DNA of 64,000 nucleotides from positions 1 through 64,000 of the forward strand of contig CAYWYR010000018.1 of NCBI GenBank assembly GCA_964462685.1, in the 5' to 3' direction. The notes under the pieces were generated by a model. It was given only the letters and a program-made list of their open reading frames with translations, made no database searches and was not told the DNA's origin. Each line of letters starts with the position of its first letter. Position 1 is the stretch's first letter. The position numbers were made by a program, and so were the translations under genes. The stretch is from CAYWYR01 sp964462685. GTDB lineage: Bacteria > Bacteroidota > Ignavibacteria > Kapaibacteriales > UBA2268. Positions 35,647 to 45,059 of the stretch are shown piece by piece.

Positions 35647-36096
35647 CTACTCTTTCTCAGCTTTATCTTTTATAATCTTATTTCGATGCTGCAGATATTT
35701 TATCAGATGTGGCTTTATAAAGATATCAGCTATCTTACCCAAAAAGCCCAGAGGCGACCGGAACTCAAAATAGTCGATCATAGCGACTGCCCCGCCTCTC
35801 TCTTCAAAGGTATGCCTATGGAATAGATAGGCGAACGGCCCGTCCACCATTTTATCCGAAAACAGATCATACTCCCTGTACTCCGTTATCTCTGTTTCCA
35901 TCTCAAACCACACACCGAAATGCTTAGCACGCCACCTGACCCTTTCACCTAATCCTATCAGCCCGCTGGTTACCCCTCCGATTGCCTCCTCTTTGGAGTC
36001 CGCTGAACTTTCGAGATGAAGATCGATTGACCTCGCCAGATCAAAAACAGTTTTAAGATCACTGTCTATTGTTGTGCTCAGATTGATAATCGGCAT
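35647..36096 (-). CDS. SRPBCC superfamily (polyketide cyclase-like) ligand-binding protein
   Basis: 149 residues. Opens with the strand IINLSTTIDSDLKTVFDLARSIDLHLESS and continues GGVTSGLIGLGERVRWRAKHFGVWFEMETEITEYREYDLFSDKMVDGPFAYLFHRHTF. This is a well conserved SRPBCC subgroup often annotated as cell-division-inhibitor-like or START-like. C-terminal helix YLQHRNKIIKDKAEKE. The fold is a helix-grip pocket for a hydrophobic ligand; the ligand is unknown. Followed by a HEAT-like gene and a small membrane protein, likely one transcript. Confidence 0.82.
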   Translation of the reverse strand: MPIINLSTTIDSDLKTVFDLARSIDLHLESSADSKEEAIGGVTSGLIGLGERVRWRAKHFGVWFEMETEITEYREYDLFSDKMVDGPFAYLFHRHTFEERGGAVAMIDYFEFRSPLGFLGKIADIFIKPHLIKYLQHRNKIIKDKAEKE

Positions 36097-36120
36097 ATTG
36101 CAGAATAAAAGTTTAGAAAA

Positions 36121-36645
36121 TTAGTGTTCAAGCTCGCTTAAGCTGATCTTGGCTCTTTTGGCTACAGACTTTCGGCTGTCACTGACTAAAGGCTCTATCG
36201 CCTGGATTGTCTCCTCCAGTATATCATCATCTTTGTTCGCCCATTTGGTCATAGTGATCATAGTCTGATTCAGTACTATCCAATCCTTGTAATCACGGAG
36301 GTTGTTCAGCATGATACGTACTGCCGATGCTCTCTGCCCTGGCGAGAGATCATTTTCCAGTTTTAAGAATAACTGCGACAGTGTCCATTGCGTAGAGGCC
36401 TGATCTATTTTAGATATCTCACTGATAAATCTATCTATATAAGGGATGATAATATTTTTATCGGCATCGGTAATACGTTTCATAGCACTGGAAACCCTTA
36501 GCCTTACCAGCTCATCATCACTGAAATAACAGTTAAAAAGCTCATCGAATGATTGTCTGTCTTCCAACACCTCACTTACAACCGCTTCGGTATTGCCCAA
36601 AGAATTATGGTGCCCGCCTTTTAGTTTCTGTTCGTAGTTTTTCAT
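36121..36645 (-). CDS. HEAT-repeat-like helical protein
   Basis: 174 residues, all helical. Regularly spaced pairs such as SFDELFNCYFSDDELVRLRVSSAMKRI, NIIIPYIDRFISEISKID, STQWTLSQLFLKLENDL and VLNQTMITMTKWANKDDDILEETIQAIEPL point to three to four HEAT/ARM-like units. These normally serve as protein-binding scaffolds. Soluble, no signal. 24 nt upstream of the SRPBCC gene, same strand. The partner is unknown. Confidence 0.7.
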   Translation of the reverse strand: MKNYEQKLKGGHHNSLGNTEAVVSEVLEDRQSFDELFNCYFSDDELVRLRVSSAMKRITDADKNIIIPYIDRFISEISKIDQASTQWTLSQLFLKLENDLSPGQRASAVRIMLNNLRDYKDWIVLNQTMITMTKWANKDDDILEETIQAIEPLVSDSRKSVAKRAKISLSELEH

Positions 36646-36686
36646 TTCTCAAAAGTTAAAATATTGATCGTATAACCGTCATTTTA

Positions 36687-36992
36687 TTATATCTTTTCCT
36701 CTCCCATCTTCTTCATCTTTCTGTACTTTATATTGTTCAGATTCCATGATAATGTACCCCAAAGCGCCATATTGATTACTATAAATATAGCCAGGCCGAT
36801 AAAATATTCCGATGAGAAAAATGGCGGGACGGGTTCCTCAACTATCATCCCCCTATATAACCTGAAAAGAATATGAAGTGTGAACCCGGCTATCACCCCT
36901 TGCCTTAATGCGTACATCAATCTACCCCTTTTGCGGGTCCTTTCCCAGTTATGAATAAAGGTCTTACTGTATTTCGGTTCTCTGGTTTTCAT
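36687..36992 (-). CDS. Small two-helix membrane protein, unknown
   Basis: 101 residues with a strongly basic N-terminus (NWERTRKRGRLMYALRQG), a first hydrophobic helix around residues 32-47, a short loop (EEPVPPFFSS), a second helix at about 62-82, and a basic tail (KYRKMKKMGEEK). This implies an N-in/C-in hairpin in the inner membrane. No family recognised. First of three minus-strand genes, divergent from degP. Confidence 0.65.
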   Translation of the reverse strand: MKTREPKYSKTFIHNWERTRKRGRLMYALRQGVIAGFTLHILFRLYRGMIVEEPVPPFFSSEYFIGLAIFIVINMALWGTLSWNLNNIKYRKMKKMGEEKI

Positions 36993-37126
36993 TTATATGT
37001 TCTTGAGTCAAATGTTTCATTGTATGACAATATAACAACAGGCAACCAAAATGTCCGCTTCTACGTTTATATACCCAGAAGAAAAAAATTTGTATTTGTA
37101 ATAATAAATTGATATGAGGTGTATAT

Positions 37127-38680
37127 ATGCAGGGATTACAGTTTAGATCCTTTGTTGTGGGTGCATTGGCCTCAGTGGCCGGTATATTTGGAATAGCATG
37201 GATGGCAGGCGACGGCGGAAGTGCCACCGCGCGCGTGCCGGAATCACTGGGCGCCCCCGAGGCTCCGTTATCCCCAGAGCTTGATGTATCAGCGTTGAAC
37301 GATGCTTATAGTAATGTAGCAGGGGCAGTACTGCCATCTGTTGTATCCATAAGCGTTACAGTAGAAAGAGAAAACAAGATGTTTGAAAATGTCCCAGAAA
37401 ATCAGCGAGAACTATACGAGAGATTCTTCGGCGGCGGTGGCGATAGTGAAAGAAGTTATAGATCAAAAGGAGCAGGATCAGGGGTAATTATCTCAGCCGA
37501 CGGCTACATAGTAACCAACAACCACGTTATCGATGGCGCCGTTTATGGTAGCGAGGGCATACAGGTAGTGCTGGATGACAAAAGAAAATTCTCCGCCAAA
37601 GTAATCGGTACTGATGATCTTACCGATCTTGCGGTAATAAAAATCGACGCTAATGATTTACAGGCCGCCCACCTTGGCGAAATGACCGAGGTAGAAGTAG
37701 GTGAGATAGTATTTGCCGTAGGTAACCCGCTCGGGCTATCGGGTACGGTTACCAGCGGTATAGTATCGGCTATAGCCCGTGGCGGTATGGGCGGCGGCGG
37801 ATACAGCGTAAGCAATTACATCCAGACCGATGCAGCGATAAACCCTGGTAACTCTGGTGGTGGACTGTTCGATATAAACGGCTCTCTTGTAGGTATCAAT
37901 ACTGCCATTGCTACAGAAACTGGTAATTACATAGGTTACGGCTTTGCTATACCGATCGATCTTACACGAGCTGTCATCAGCGATTTGATCGAAGACGGCA
38001 AGATTGACAGAGGTTATATCGGTGTTGCTATAAAAACAATCGAAGACGATGTTACAGCTAAAGGTCTCGGGCTAGACATGATAACAGGTGTAATGGTAGA
38101 AAGAGTTTACAAAGGCTCCGCCGGTGCCCAAGCCGGACTGGAAATGGGTGATGTTATTCTCGAAGTTGATGGCCGAGAAGTTTCCTCCAGTAATGAGCTG
38201 CAATCAATCGTAGCCACATACAGAGCTAATGATAATGTTGAATTAACTGTTTTTCGCGATGGCGAGAAGTTAATGAAAACGGTAAAGCTAAAAGCTCGCG
38301 ACGAGAGTTCCGATACATTTGCCTTTTCAGATATCATGGGGGAAGAAGAATCAGATGTATCTGATATATCATCTTTCAGTTTCGAAAGCTTGGGAATGGA
38401 CGTTAGAGATATCGACAGAGATATCAAGAAAGAGCTTGATCTTGATCACGGCGTGCTTGTGGAAGATGTTGTTAGATACGGTATAGCTTACGAAAGGAAA
38501 ATCTTCCCAGGCCTCGTAATCACCCAAGTAGATGGTCAGGAGATCAAGAACGTAAGCGAATTTAAAGATCTCTTGGAAAGCAAAGAACCTGGCGATGTTA
38601 TGAAAGTTATCGCACACTATGCCGATAGAAACGGCGAGGTTAATCAGAACCTGCTTTTCTTGGAAGTACCTAAAATGTAA
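37127..38680 (+). CDS. degP: DegP/HtrA-family periplasmic serine protease with two PDZ domains
   Basis: 517 residues. Signal/anchor FVVGALASVAGIFGIAWMAG. Trypsin-like domain with catalytic His133 (VTNNHVIDG), Asp167 (DDLTDLAVIKID) and Ser243 (NPGNSGGGLFD). PDZ1 spans about 295-390 (GYIGVAIKTI ... GSAGAQAGLEMGDVILEVDGREV) and PDZ2 about 420-517 (GVLVEDVV ... GLVITQVDGQEIKNVSEFKDLL). It degrades or chaperones misfolded envelope proteins, which fits a cell exporting many T9SS and exosortase substrates. Monocistronic with a perfect terminator. Length matches the MucD/DegP class. Confidence 0.94.
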   Translation: MQGLQFRSFVVGALASVAGIFGIAWMAGDGGSATARVPESLGAPEAPLSPELDVSALNDAYSNVAGAVLPSVVSISVTVERENKMFENVPENQRELYERFFGGGGDSERSYRSKGAGSGVIISADGYIVTNNHVIDGAVYGSEGIQVVLDDKRKFSAKVIGTDDLTDLAVIKIDANDLQAAHLGEMTEVEVGEIVFAVGNPLGLSGTVTSGIVSAIARGGMGGGGYSVSNYIQTDAAINPGNSGGGLFDINGSLVGINTAIATETGNYIGYGFAIPIDLTRAVISDLIEDGKIDRGYIGVAIKTIEDDVTAKGLGLDMITGVMVERVYKGSAGAQAGLEMGDVILEVDGREVSSSNELQSIVATYRANDNVELTVFRDGEKLMKTVKLKARDESSDTFAFSDIMGEEESDVSDISSFSFESLGMDVRDIDRDIKKELDLDHGVLVEDVVRYGIAYERKIFPGLVITQVDGQEIKNVSEFKDLLESKEPGDVMKVIAHYADRNGEVNQNLLFLEVPKM

Positions 38681-38733
38681 GTTTACTTTTCAGCTTTCAA
38701 GTCAATGAATATGACAAACATGACAAACACATT

Positions 38734-38767
38734 AAAGCCTGAGGTTTATTCCTCAGGCTTTTTTTGT
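38734..38767 (+). terminator. Strong intrinsic terminator of degP, overlapping the comF stop codon
   Basis: AAAGCCTGAGG and CCTCAGGCTTT pair perfectly around TTTATT, followed by TTTT. The stop codon of the convergent comF gene (38755-38753) lies inside the right arm, so the same bases serve both functions. Confidence 0.93.
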
Positions 38768-39565
38768 CTTTATATCTACCTTATCACTCACTTGGTCGCT
38801 CATCAGATCGCTCACTTGGTCGCTTTCCGATACTATAATACAGGCGGCATCTACTCTGGTGGCACCAGCATGAAGCAATATCTCACCGACAGTATTCGCC
38901 GTAGAGCCAGTTGTAAGCACATCATCAACTAACAGTATCCTTTTCCCCGAGATATCACATGCTTTTGGTGTTATTTCATAGGTATCTCTTGTGCCTTTTG
39001 TCCGGCTGTCCCCACCCAGTCTTGTCTGGGATATAGAATATTTTTTTCTTCGGACTATAGAGGTATCTACGCTATTTCCAAGAATATCAGCTACCCCGTT
39101 CCCGATTACTTCCGCCTGATTGAATCCCCGTTCTTTTTGTTTTACCCGGTGAAGCGGGATAGGTATTATAAGATCATACTCAACCGGCTTTGGAAGGTGG
39201 GAATATTCTTGGTCATTCAATAATCGATTTCCCGTTTTAAGTATGTGCTCTCCCAATAGCTGGCCCATATATCTGCCGAACTTCTGCCTACCGCCATACT
39301 TGATACGGTGTACTATCTCTAGCGATTCTCTGGATTTCTCTGTTGAGGCTAATCCGTAAACCATTGTTATAGCTACTTGGTCGCTACCAAAGCGATCTAG
39401 GATTCGCTCCATGGGCAGTAAATAGTCCGGCTGAAGACTCCCTAAATCAGCTAAACCTTTTTCAGAAAAGTAATCTCCGGAATATACAGTTTCGCCAGTA
39501 AGAGGGCACGTATCAGGCGCTATAAAATCGAGAAAAGTATTATTAATCTTGCTTAATAGTGCCAT
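38753..39565 (-). CDS. comF: ComF-family phosphoribosyltransferase-like protein
   Basis: 270 residues. The N-terminal part has CPLTGETVY, a reduced zinc-ribbon remnant, then YGLASTEKSRESLEIVHRIKYGGRQKFGRYMGQLL, typical of ComF. The PRPP-binding loop is KRILLVDDVLTTGSTANTV, preceded by DLIIPIPLHRVKQKERGFNQAEVIG and SQTRLGGDSR. ComF proteins contribute to DNA uptake or recombination. The tail contains an imperfect SDQVSD duplication and ends in KTKKA inside a terminator. Overlaps pgi by 1 nt, so co-translated with it. Confidence 0.9.
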   Translation of the reverse strand: MALLSKINNTFLDFIAPDTCPLTGETVYSGDYFSEKGLADLGSLQPDYLLPMERILDRFGSDQVAITMVYGLASTEKSRESLEIVHRIKYGGRQKFGRYMGQLLGEHILKTGNRLLNDQEYSHLPKPVEYDLIIPIPLHRVKQKERGFNQAEVIGNGVADILGNSVDTSIVRRKKYSISQTRLGGDSRTKGTRDTYEITPKACDISGKRILLVDDVLTTGSTANTVGEILLHAGATRVDAACIIVSESDQVSDLMSDQVSDKVDIKTKKA

Positions 39566-41211
39566 TATAGTTTATGAGCTAAATACCTAGTTAAGAGTCC
39601 AACCGTCGAAGCGTCGTGATCTGACGGCCTACCTTTACCTATATCAGTAATAATATCTTTGGCAAGAGTCTTACCTAATTCTACACCGTATTGATCAAAG
39701 GAGTTTATATACCATATCCACCCCTGAACAAAAGTCTTATGTTCGTACATTGCAATCATCATCCCTATATATTTTGGGTTGATCTGTGGAACTAAAAATG
39801 TATTTGAAGGGCGGTTGCCTGCAAAAGTTTTGTATGGCAGTAATCTCTCTATCTCTTCTTTACCGATACCTGACTGTTCCATTTCCTCTATTGCTTCATC
39901 TCTGGTCTTACCGTTCATCAGAGCTTGGGATTGTGCGAGGCAATTAGCAACCAAAAGATCATGTTGCAACTCCCCAGGCCCTTGCGTATTGCTAACTACA
40001 GGCAGGATAAAATCAACTGGCGTTACATCACTGCTTTGATGCAAATGCTGAAAGAAAGAGTGCTGAGCGTCAGTACCTGCCGCACCTAAAATAGTAGGCG
40101 AGGTCTTGTAATTAAGCGGCCTACCTTCTTGATCGGTATGTTTGCCATTGCTTTCCATATCCAACTGCTGGATGAAAGCCGGGAATGATCTCAGGCTTTC
40201 GGAATAAGGAACGATAGCATGGCTTTTATAGCCAAAAAAGTTTCTGTACCATACTCCCATCAATCCCATTATCACTGGTATGTTATGGGTTAGCGGTGCT
40301 TTCTTGAAATGCTCGTCAGCCGATCTGGCGCCTTCAAGCATATCCTCGAAATTATTCCAGCCAATCTGCATAGCTATAGCTAATCCAATAGGAGACCACA
40401 ACGAGAACCTACCACCAACCCAGTCTCTAAACCCTATTATATTCTCATCCTTTATCCCAAAATTATTAGCCGCTTCAGTATCGGATGTAACAGCAATAAA
40501 ATGTTCAGCTACGGCATCAACCGACGTATTGATCTGTAGCCACTTCTTAGCGGTTGTGGCATTCGCCATTGTTTCGAGAGTAGTGAATGTCTTAGAGCAG
40601 ATTATAAATAGCGTTCTTTCGAGATCAGCTTGCTGTAGTGATTGCCTCAGATCAGTCGGATCTACATTAGATACGAAATCTACTGCAATGCCTGTGGCTG
40701 TAAATGGTTTTAGTGCCTCCGATACCATTCGCGGCCCCAAATCCGAGCCCCCGATGCCGATATTCACTATTCGGTTGATTGTTTTGCCAGTATGGCCTAA
40801 GTACCCGCCATTATGTACCGCCTCCACTAATGTTTTCATCTTCTCCAGCTGCTTGCTGACAGTCTCTCCGATATCTTCGCCATCTACAATCATCTCACCC
40901 TTTTCATAGCCAGCTCTTAATGCTGTATGCAGTACCGATCGGCCTTCGGTGTGGTTAAGCTTTGCACCTGCGAAAAAGTCTCTTATCCCGAATTCTAACT
41001 TGCGGTTCTGAGATAGCTCCAGAAGGTAGGCAAGGGTATCATAATTGAATATATTCTTGGAATAATCAAATACCAAACCGTCCAATTCGATATGGAATCG
41101 CTCAAATCTATCCTCATCATAATGAAATATCTCTCGCAGTTTGAGATTTTTTATATTCTCGAAATGTTCTTTAGTTTTCTGCCAAGCTTTCAGTTCGTCG
41201 GTTTTTTTCAT
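39565..41211 (-). CDS. pgi: Glucose-6-phosphate isomerase
   Basis: 548 residues, the long E. coli-type enzyme. Interconverts glucose-6-phosphate and fructose-6-phosphate in glycolysis/gluconeogenesis. Motifs: VNIGIGGSDLGPRMV, ICSKTFTTLETM with TTAKKW, GFRDWVGGRFSLWSPIGL (signature 1 region), SNGK with the base Glu (LDMESNGKHTD), FQHLHQSSDVTPVDFI, and FVQGWIWYINSFDQYGVELGK (signature 2 with catalytic Lys). All parts are intact. Confidence 0.97.
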   Translation of the reverse strand: MKKTDELKAWQKTKEHFENIKNLKLREIFHYDEDRFERFHIELDGLVFDYSKNIFNYDTLAYLLELSQNRKLEFGIRDFFAGAKLNHTEGRSVLHTALRAGYEKGEMIVDGEDIGETVSKQLEKMKTLVEAVHNGGYLGHTGKTINRIVNIGIGGSDLGPRMVSEALKPFTATGIAVDFVSNVDPTDLRQSLQQADLERTLFIICSKTFTTLETMANATTAKKWLQINTSVDAVAEHFIAVTSDTEAANNFGIKDENIIGFRDWVGGRFSLWSPIGLAIAMQIGWNNFEDMLEGARSADEHFKKAPLTHNIPVIMGLMGVWYRNFFGYKSHAIVPYSESLRSFPAFIQQLDMESNGKHTDQEGRPLNYKTSPTILGAAGTDAQHSFFQHLHQSSDVTPVDFILPVVSNTQGPGELQHDLLVANCLAQSQALMNGKTRDEAIEEMEQSGIGKEEIERLLPYKTFAGNRPSNTFLVPQINPKYIGMMIAMYEHKTFVQGWIWYINSFDQYGVELGKTLAKDIITDIGKGRPSDHDASTVGLLTRYLAHKL

Positions 41212-41352
41212 CTATTGGGATTCGGATTATAATATGGATTTTTGCCTAAGACGCACATGCAATTTATAGGTTTTATCATAGCCCTGCAATCTGATTCGTC
41301 AGTGATAATAAAGTTGATCGCATACCATTAATATTTCCATGATAATTTTCCT

Positions 41353-42258
41353 ATGATTCCAGTAGCTTGGCACAAAACATACAAACACCCACTCCCTGAA
41401 GGCCATAAGTTCCCGATGGTCAAGTACGATCTGATAAAGCAAAGACTTACCATAGAATCCTTCGCCGATCAGATCGAGTTAATATCGCCCGATATAATCG
41501 GGGATAAGCATATTCTACGATGCCATACTCCGGACTATCTCGATAGGTTGAATTCACAGAACCTAGGTAAAAGAGAAGAAAGGAAAATGGGCTTCCCCCA
41601 ATCCCCCCTGCTTATCGAGCGGGAAAAAAGGATAATGGAGGGCACTAGAAGAGCTGCGGAATTAGCCCTAACCATCGGAAGAGGCTTTAATATAGCGGGC
41701 GGCACCCATCACGCCTTCTCATATAGGCCAGAGGGTTTCTGTATTCTTAATGATCTTGCCATAGCCGCAAGATACTTAACCGAGCAGCTTGATAAAAAAG
41801 TGTTGATAGTTGATCTGGATGTACACCAAGGCAATGGTACAGCCCAGATAATACAGAATGATCCACAGATATTCACATTCTCAATGCACGGCCAAGATAA
41901 CTATCCACTCGAAAAAGAAAACTCAGATCTGGATATTGGACTTAAAGGAGGCACACAAGGCGATGAATACCTCGAAAAACTAGAAACCGCTTTCAATGAA
42001 ATAGATAATAGGGAAGGAGGCTTCGATATCCTGCTATACCAATGCGGCGCCGATGTACTAGAATCAGATAAATTCGGAAGGCTCTCACTCTCACTCGAAG
42101 ACACTAAACAGCGTGATATAATGGTTTATGAATATGCCGATAAACACTGTCTGCCAGTAGCTGCAACTATGGGCGGCGGCTACAGCAAAGACATCGATAT
42201 TATTGTAGAAGCACATCTCAATACATTCCGAGTGGGGTGCGAGTTTAATACTCATTGA
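41353..42258 (+). CDS. Histone deacetylase superfamily hydrolase
   Basis: 301 residues. Zinc-dependent deacetylase fold (arginase/HDAC). Zinc ligands lie in VLIVDLDVHQGNGT (Asp, His) and CGADVLESDKFGRLSLS (Asp). The active-site His pair is in IAGGTHHAFSYRPEGFCILND, and MGGGYSKD near the end corresponds to the GGGY loop. Bacterial members act on acetylated polyamines, acetoin-related compounds or lysine; the substrate here is unknown. Single gene with no close neighbour. Confidence 0.9.
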   Translation: MIPVAWHKTYKHPLPEGHKFPMVKYDLIKQRLTIESFADQIELISPDIIGDKHILRCHTPDYLDRLNSQNLGKREERKMGFPQSPLLIEREKRIMEGTRRAAELALTIGRGFNIAGGTHHAFSYRPEGFCILNDLAIAARYLTEQLDKKVLIVDLDVHQGNGTAQIIQNDPQIFTFSMHGQDNYPLEKENSDLDIGLKGGTQGDEYLEKLETAFNEIDNREGGFDILLYQCGADVLESDKFGRLSLSLEDTKQRDIMVYEYADKHCLPVAATMGGGYSKDIDIIVEAHLNTFRVGCEFNTH

Positions 42259-42331
42259 TAAATATGATTTGGTCACTTATTTTATGTCTGTTACGTAAAG
42301 CATGAAGATAGTTAATTATAAAATGATAAAG

Positions 42332-42558
42332 ATATAACGTACACAACCTATAGATTAGATTCTGCTGATGAGATAAGCATGGACTTGCTGCTTTCAATAA
42401 AACAAGCATACAAGTCAAAACCTATTACTATAACCGTTGAGGATGAAATTCATGTTGATCTAACAGATGAACAAAAAGCCGAGCTTGATAGAAGGCTTCA
42501 GAATAAAGATGGTTGTTTATCAGCAGAAGAAAGTATTGCAAGATTACATTCTTTATGA
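42332..42558 (+). pseudogene. Antitoxin-like gene of a decayed RelE/ParE-type module
   Basis: The frame reads TYTTYRLDSADEISMDLLLS, then IKQAYKSKPITITVED, then LTDEQKAELDRRLQNKDGCLSAEESIARL. It combines the N-terminal pattern of small RelB/Phd-like antitoxins with a LTxEQxxELDxRL tail seen in addiction-module components. An ATG exists only at 42379, after 16 conserved codons; the family position for the start holds ATA (42332). Either a shorter protein is made or the start has been lost. The toxin-like gene follows after 4 nt. Confidence 0.55.
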
Positions 42559-42562
42559 TCTG

Positions 42563-42849
42563 ATTGAATATAAACTTGTAGTTAGAGAATCAGCACAGAA
42601 AGAGATTGAAGATATTTATCGTTATAATAAAGAGTCCAGCCACACTGCAGCGGCCAAATTTATAAAGTAATTAACTAGTCATTTAAAGCAATTAAAATCT
42701 CACCACACTATCGTAGAAGATATAAAAATATCCGTGCTTACAAATCGAGGAATTATCCTTATCTGCTTTACTTTATATTAGATGAAGATACTCACCTAAT
42801 AGAGATTCTTTCTTGTTTTCATACCAGTAGGGATATAAAAAGGTTTTAA
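42563..42849 (+). pseudogene. RelE/ParE-type toxin gene with frameshift
   Basis: IEYKLVVRESAQKEIEDIYRYN (starting ATT instead of ATG) and AAAKFIK are followed by a stop. In another frame the rest of the family continues: SFKAIKISPHYRRRYKNIRAY, NYPYLLYFILDEDTHLIEIL and SCFHTSRDIKRF-stop. Together they cover a complete ParE/RelE toxin with one frameshift near 42665-42680. Toxin inactivation alongside a weakened antitoxin is the usual decay route of such modules. Confidence 0.7.
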
Positions 42850-42879
42850 TATAATTACAGCGTTACCCCTCCACAAAAC

Positions 42880-42914
42880 AAAAAAAGCCCGTTGATATTT
42901 CTATCAGCGGGCTT
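42880..42914 (-). terminator. Intrinsic terminator of the OmpA-family gene
   Basis: On the minus strand AAGCCCGCTGATA and TATCAACGGGCTT form a stem around GAAA, followed by TTTTTTGTTTTG. It lies about 30 nt after the stop codon. Confidence 0.9.
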
Positions 42915-42944
42915 CTCAATTTATACTGTTTTGTGTCGGCTGGC

Positions 42945-44837
42945 TTACTTACCTTGATCACATGTTCTTGTTACTTCTACAGTAATTCGCCTATTTTGCT
43001 TTCTAATTTCCTCGAGCTCTGCTTTGCTTATGCTTTTCAGTGCTGCGCCGGTAGGCTCTTGAACCTTAGGTCTGGATTCCCCATAACCGATAAAGCCGCT
43101 GATCTTGCTGGCCTCCACACCCTGTTCGATTAGCCATTCCCTTACTTTCTTAGCACGTCGCTCAGATAATTTCTGATTGTAGTCATCGGCACCCTCCGAG
43201 GAAGCATGCCCTTCTATCATTATAGCCAAACCATCACACTGTCTCACATAAGCAAGTAGTTTTGTCAGGTTCTGGATCGTCTCGGGCATTTTGTAGTTGA
43301 ACTCATCCGAATCAACTATAAAGTATATCGCAGGGAAGTCCAGCTTAGTACCGATTTTCGGCGCTTGCGGGCAACCGTTCTTACCTTCCTCCGTACTAGG
43401 CTTGCCTTTGATTAATGGGCAGTCATCTTTATCATCACGTACACCGTCACCGTCGGTATCAGGATTAGTCGGGTCGGTATTTGTTTTATTTACCTCTGTT
43501 CCGTCCGTTAGGGTATCGCCATCGGTATCTTGTTTGTTGGGATCGGTTAGGTATGTGTTTATCTCTTCGCCGTCCTTAAGTCCGTCACCGTCAGAATCTG
43601 GTTTAAGGGGATTGGTATTGTGCATATTTACCTCGTTACCGTCACGAAGGCCGTCTTCATCAGTATCAATCATTGCAGGGTTGGTCTTGTGTACCTGAAC
43701 CTCTTCGCCGTCCTCAAGCCCGTCCCCATCGGAATCATTCGCTTTAGGGTTAGTATTGTATTTTAAGATTTCCTCTCCATCGCTTAGTCCGTCACCATCG
43801 GTATCTTTTGATGTAGGAAGAGTTTCGTGTTTATTAACCTCATCACCATCAATAAGCCCGTCATCATCGGTATCCGGATTTAAAGGCTGTGTCTTTCTGG
43901 TCTGCTCCTCACCGTCATTAAGTCCATCCTTATCGGTATCTTTTTCGATAGGATCGGTTTTAGTATCCATAACTTCTATATAATCAGATAGTCCGTCATC
44001 ATCCGAATCGATCTTCAGAGGGTTGGACTTGTAGTTATAGTGTTCGTCACCGTCATTCAATCTATCGCCATCGGTATCTGGGTTGTTAGGGTCAGTACCG
44101 AGTTTTTCTTCCATCTTGTTAGTTAGGCCGTCACCATCGTAATCGTCGTTACCGAGTATGTAGTATGAGAAACCTACGCCAAAAGTAAGTAGCTCATCAT
44201 CGGTGTCATCATTACTGAAATCATCCAGGTAATCAGTACCTGTAAACCGGTATGTCACACGCCCGTTGAATACAAACTCAGGTGTTATATAAGTCTCAAA
44301 ACCTGCACCGATAGGAAAATTAACAGATGAGTTTTCATAAACATCATCACCGTTATTTGGTAGTAATCCCCCAAATCCAGTATCCCCGGATTTTGGTTCA
44401 AATGTCATATACCCTATACCACCGAATATATATGGCACAAATGTTTCCGTTGGGAAGAAGTTATAGGACGCCGTAAGATCATAGTGGATAACGGCAGTTG
44501 AGTTTTTCGGGTTGATAGGTATATTTACCCCCCTATTGTTGTTCGCAGCATCATAAAGTTCAAAATAGTTTGGATATTCATCTACCCTATCCTGACCCGT
44601 TTTCCACCTTATCTGTGATAAACCAACCGAAGCTTGCAGCGATAACTGAGATAGTATATTATACCTCAAAAATACATCACCGCCTAGCCAAAACTGATTA
44701 TCTGTGAATTCCCCCCAATATTTAGCAGCTCCTGCATTAAAACCAAATGACATTTTCCCAGCTTCGCTTTGGCTAAATGCCATAGTATTCAGAAGCAAAA
44801 GAGCCATTATGGCAAAAAGTAAAGATTTTGTTTTCAT
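42945..44837 (-). CDS. OmpA-family protein with thrombospondin type 3-like calcium repeats
   Basis: 630 residues from ATG 44837; a TTG three codons upstream is the alternative. Signal peptide (KTKSLLFAIMALLLLNTMAFSQ), then an outer-membrane barrel of about 200 residues (MSFGFNAGAAKYWGEF ... LLTFGVGFSYYILGND). About ten 23-residue repeats of the form DTDGDGLxDGEExxxxxTxPxxx follow, with Asp ladders that bind calcium. The C-terminus is the OmpA peptidoglycan-binding domain (IMIEGHASSEGADDYNQKLSERRAKKVREWLIEQGV ... IGYGESRP). It should tie the outer membrane to the wall with a rigid, calcium-dependent spacer between. Confidence 0.93.
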   Translation of the reverse strand: MKTKSLLFAIMALLLLNTMAFSQSEAGKMSFGFNAGAAKYWGEFTDNQFWLGGDVFLRYNILSQLSLQASVGLSQIRWKTGQDRVDEYPNYFELYDAANNNRGVNIPINPKNSTAVIHYDLTASYNFFPTETFVPYIFGGIGYMTFEPKSGDTGFGGLLPNNGDDVYENSSVNFPIGAGFETYITPEFVFNGRVTYRFTGTDYLDDFSNDDTDDELLTFGVGFSYYILGNDDYDGDGLTNKMEEKLGTDPNNPDTDGDRLNDGDEHYNYKSNPLKIDSDDDGLSDYIEVMDTKTDPIEKDTDKDGLNDGEEQTRKTQPLNPDTDDDGLIDGDEVNKHETLPTSKDTDGDGLSDGEEILKYNTNPKANDSDGDGLEDGEEVQVHKTNPAMIDTDEDGLRDGNEVNMHNTNPLKPDSDGDGLKDGEEINTYLTDPNKQDTDGDTLTDGTEVNKTNTDPTNPDTDGDGVRDDKDDCPLIKGKPSTEEGKNGCPQAPKIGTKLDFPAIYFIVDSDEFNYKMPETIQNLTKLLAYVRQCDGLAIMIEGHASSEGADDYNQKLSERRAKKVREWLIEQGVEASKISGFIGYGESRPKVQEPTGAALKSISKAELEEIRKQNRRITVEVTRTCDQGK

Positions 44838-45059
44838 AATCTGCAATATTCCTTATAATGATAAAATACATTTCTTACATGTAGCAATACCGAATTAGAT
44901 CATTAAAATTCAGTATTGAGGTGTAACAGTTTCAATATACGAAATTGACGGCGGACTATTTCCTTTATGTTAAGCCAGACATTTTATCACGTCAAATCAT
45001 AGTTGTATATATTTGCTATCCAGTTTTGGAACAGAGTACAGATACCACTTTGGAGATCG

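Noticed and set aside
40280..40909. 209-codon + strand open frame opposite pgi
   Set aside because: Mirror frame of a highly conserved gene; no ribosome site and no protein-like motif.
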